From Bryobacteraceae bacterium (lineage in GTDB: Bacteria; Acidobacteriota; Terriglobia; Bryobacterales; Bryobacteraceae): a DNA stretch of 37,934 nucleotides. Where the stretch lies: assembly GCA_030038565.1 (NCBI GenBank), contig JASHSS010000141.1, forward strand, positions 1-37,934, written 5' to 3'. This document shows, in pieces, positions 37,849 through 37,934 of this stretch. Each line of letters starts with the position of its first letter. Position 1 is the stretch's first letter. Made by a program: the position numbers and the translations under genes. Under the pieces are notes generated by a model. That model had not been told where the DNA came from and made no database searches. It saw only the letters and a list, made by a program, of their open reading frames with translations.

Positions 37849-37934
37849 ATGAAGCTGACGCTCCGCGAGCAACTCTCCCAATTCAGCCATCTCCTGCAGA
37901 CAGCCCTCTTCCCGACTCTCGAGCCGCAGGTCGG
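37849..37934 (+). CDS. 5' end of a gene leaving the window, probable transposase
   Basis: ATG 37849 has a strong GGCAGGAGG Shine-Dalgarno 8 nt upstream. The 28 readable codons give 'MKLTLREQLSQFSHLLQTAL', then 'FPTLEPQV'. This opening resembles transposases of acidobacterial IS elements, but 28 residues are too few for certainty. It continues past the right edge. Confidence 0.45.
   Translation, partial: MKLTLREQLSQFSHLLQTALFPTLEPQV

Overview
This is a high-GC bacterial chromosome segment, most likely from an Acidobacteriota genome related to Solibacter/Bryobacter. The taxonomic call is inference. It rests on a PadR-controlled MacB-type permease of the large duplicated (ADOP) kind, a PQQ dehydrogenase, an SxtJ/DUF5989/carbamoyltransferase cluster, a PEGA/TPR caspase operon and a dispersed 'GGCCTTCAGCCTG' hairpin repeat. 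No rRNA, tRNA or CRISPR array was found. Many genes are translationally coupled by ATGA or GTGA overlaps. Several first-of-operon genes carry a -10-like hexamer 6-8 nt before the start codon and no Shine-Dalgarno, which suggests leaderless mRNAs.

Layout: (1) 0-6.5 kb holds an M48 metalloprotease with a C-terminal zinc ribbon, divergent from an RND efflux pair (periplasmic adaptor plus inner-membrane pump) and a secreted jelly-roll-like protein. (2) 6.6-12.5 kb is accessory: an HxlR regulator divergent from a DUF1772 membrane protein, a Ser/Thr kinase separated from its Sel1-repeat half by a +1 frameshift, an HNH-like protein, a hicBA module, and an RHH antitoxin with a PIN toxin that has lost catalytic residues. 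It ends in the first copy of the dispersed repeat. (3) 12.5-17.6 kb holds endonuclease III, a TMTC-like membrane/TPR protein, and an ADOP permease with its PadR regulator. (4) 17.7-22.4 kb holds assimilatory APS reductase with a TauE/SafE exporter, then a PQQ dehydrogenase coupled to L-2-hydroxyglutarate oxidase. (5) 22.5-26.3 kb holds the second repeat copy and a three-gene operon of two DUF4384-like secreted proteins and a secreted caspase with an EF-hand-like loop, PEGA and TPRs. (6) 26.5-32.4 kb is central metabolism: a double-VOC protein, an aminotransferase overlapping ATP-type PEP carboxykinase, and deoB-tpiA. (7) 32.6-35.2 kb is the most interesting locus: a six-repeat propeller-like protein ending in a (Glu-Pro)19 and Cys-Pro-Glu-Pro tail, followed on the same strand by a JmjC/cupin_8 hydroxylase and a prolyl-4-hydroxylase-like enzyme. 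This resembles a repetitive substrate with two dedicated Fe(II)/2-oxoglutarate hydroxylases. (8) 35.4-37.9 kb holds a Tat-exported aldo/keto reductase and a carbamoyltransferase, both cut off at one junction, then DUF5989 (51 aa), SxtJ, a small membrane protein and the start of a probable insertion sequence.

All names come from reading motifs by eye; no database search was run.
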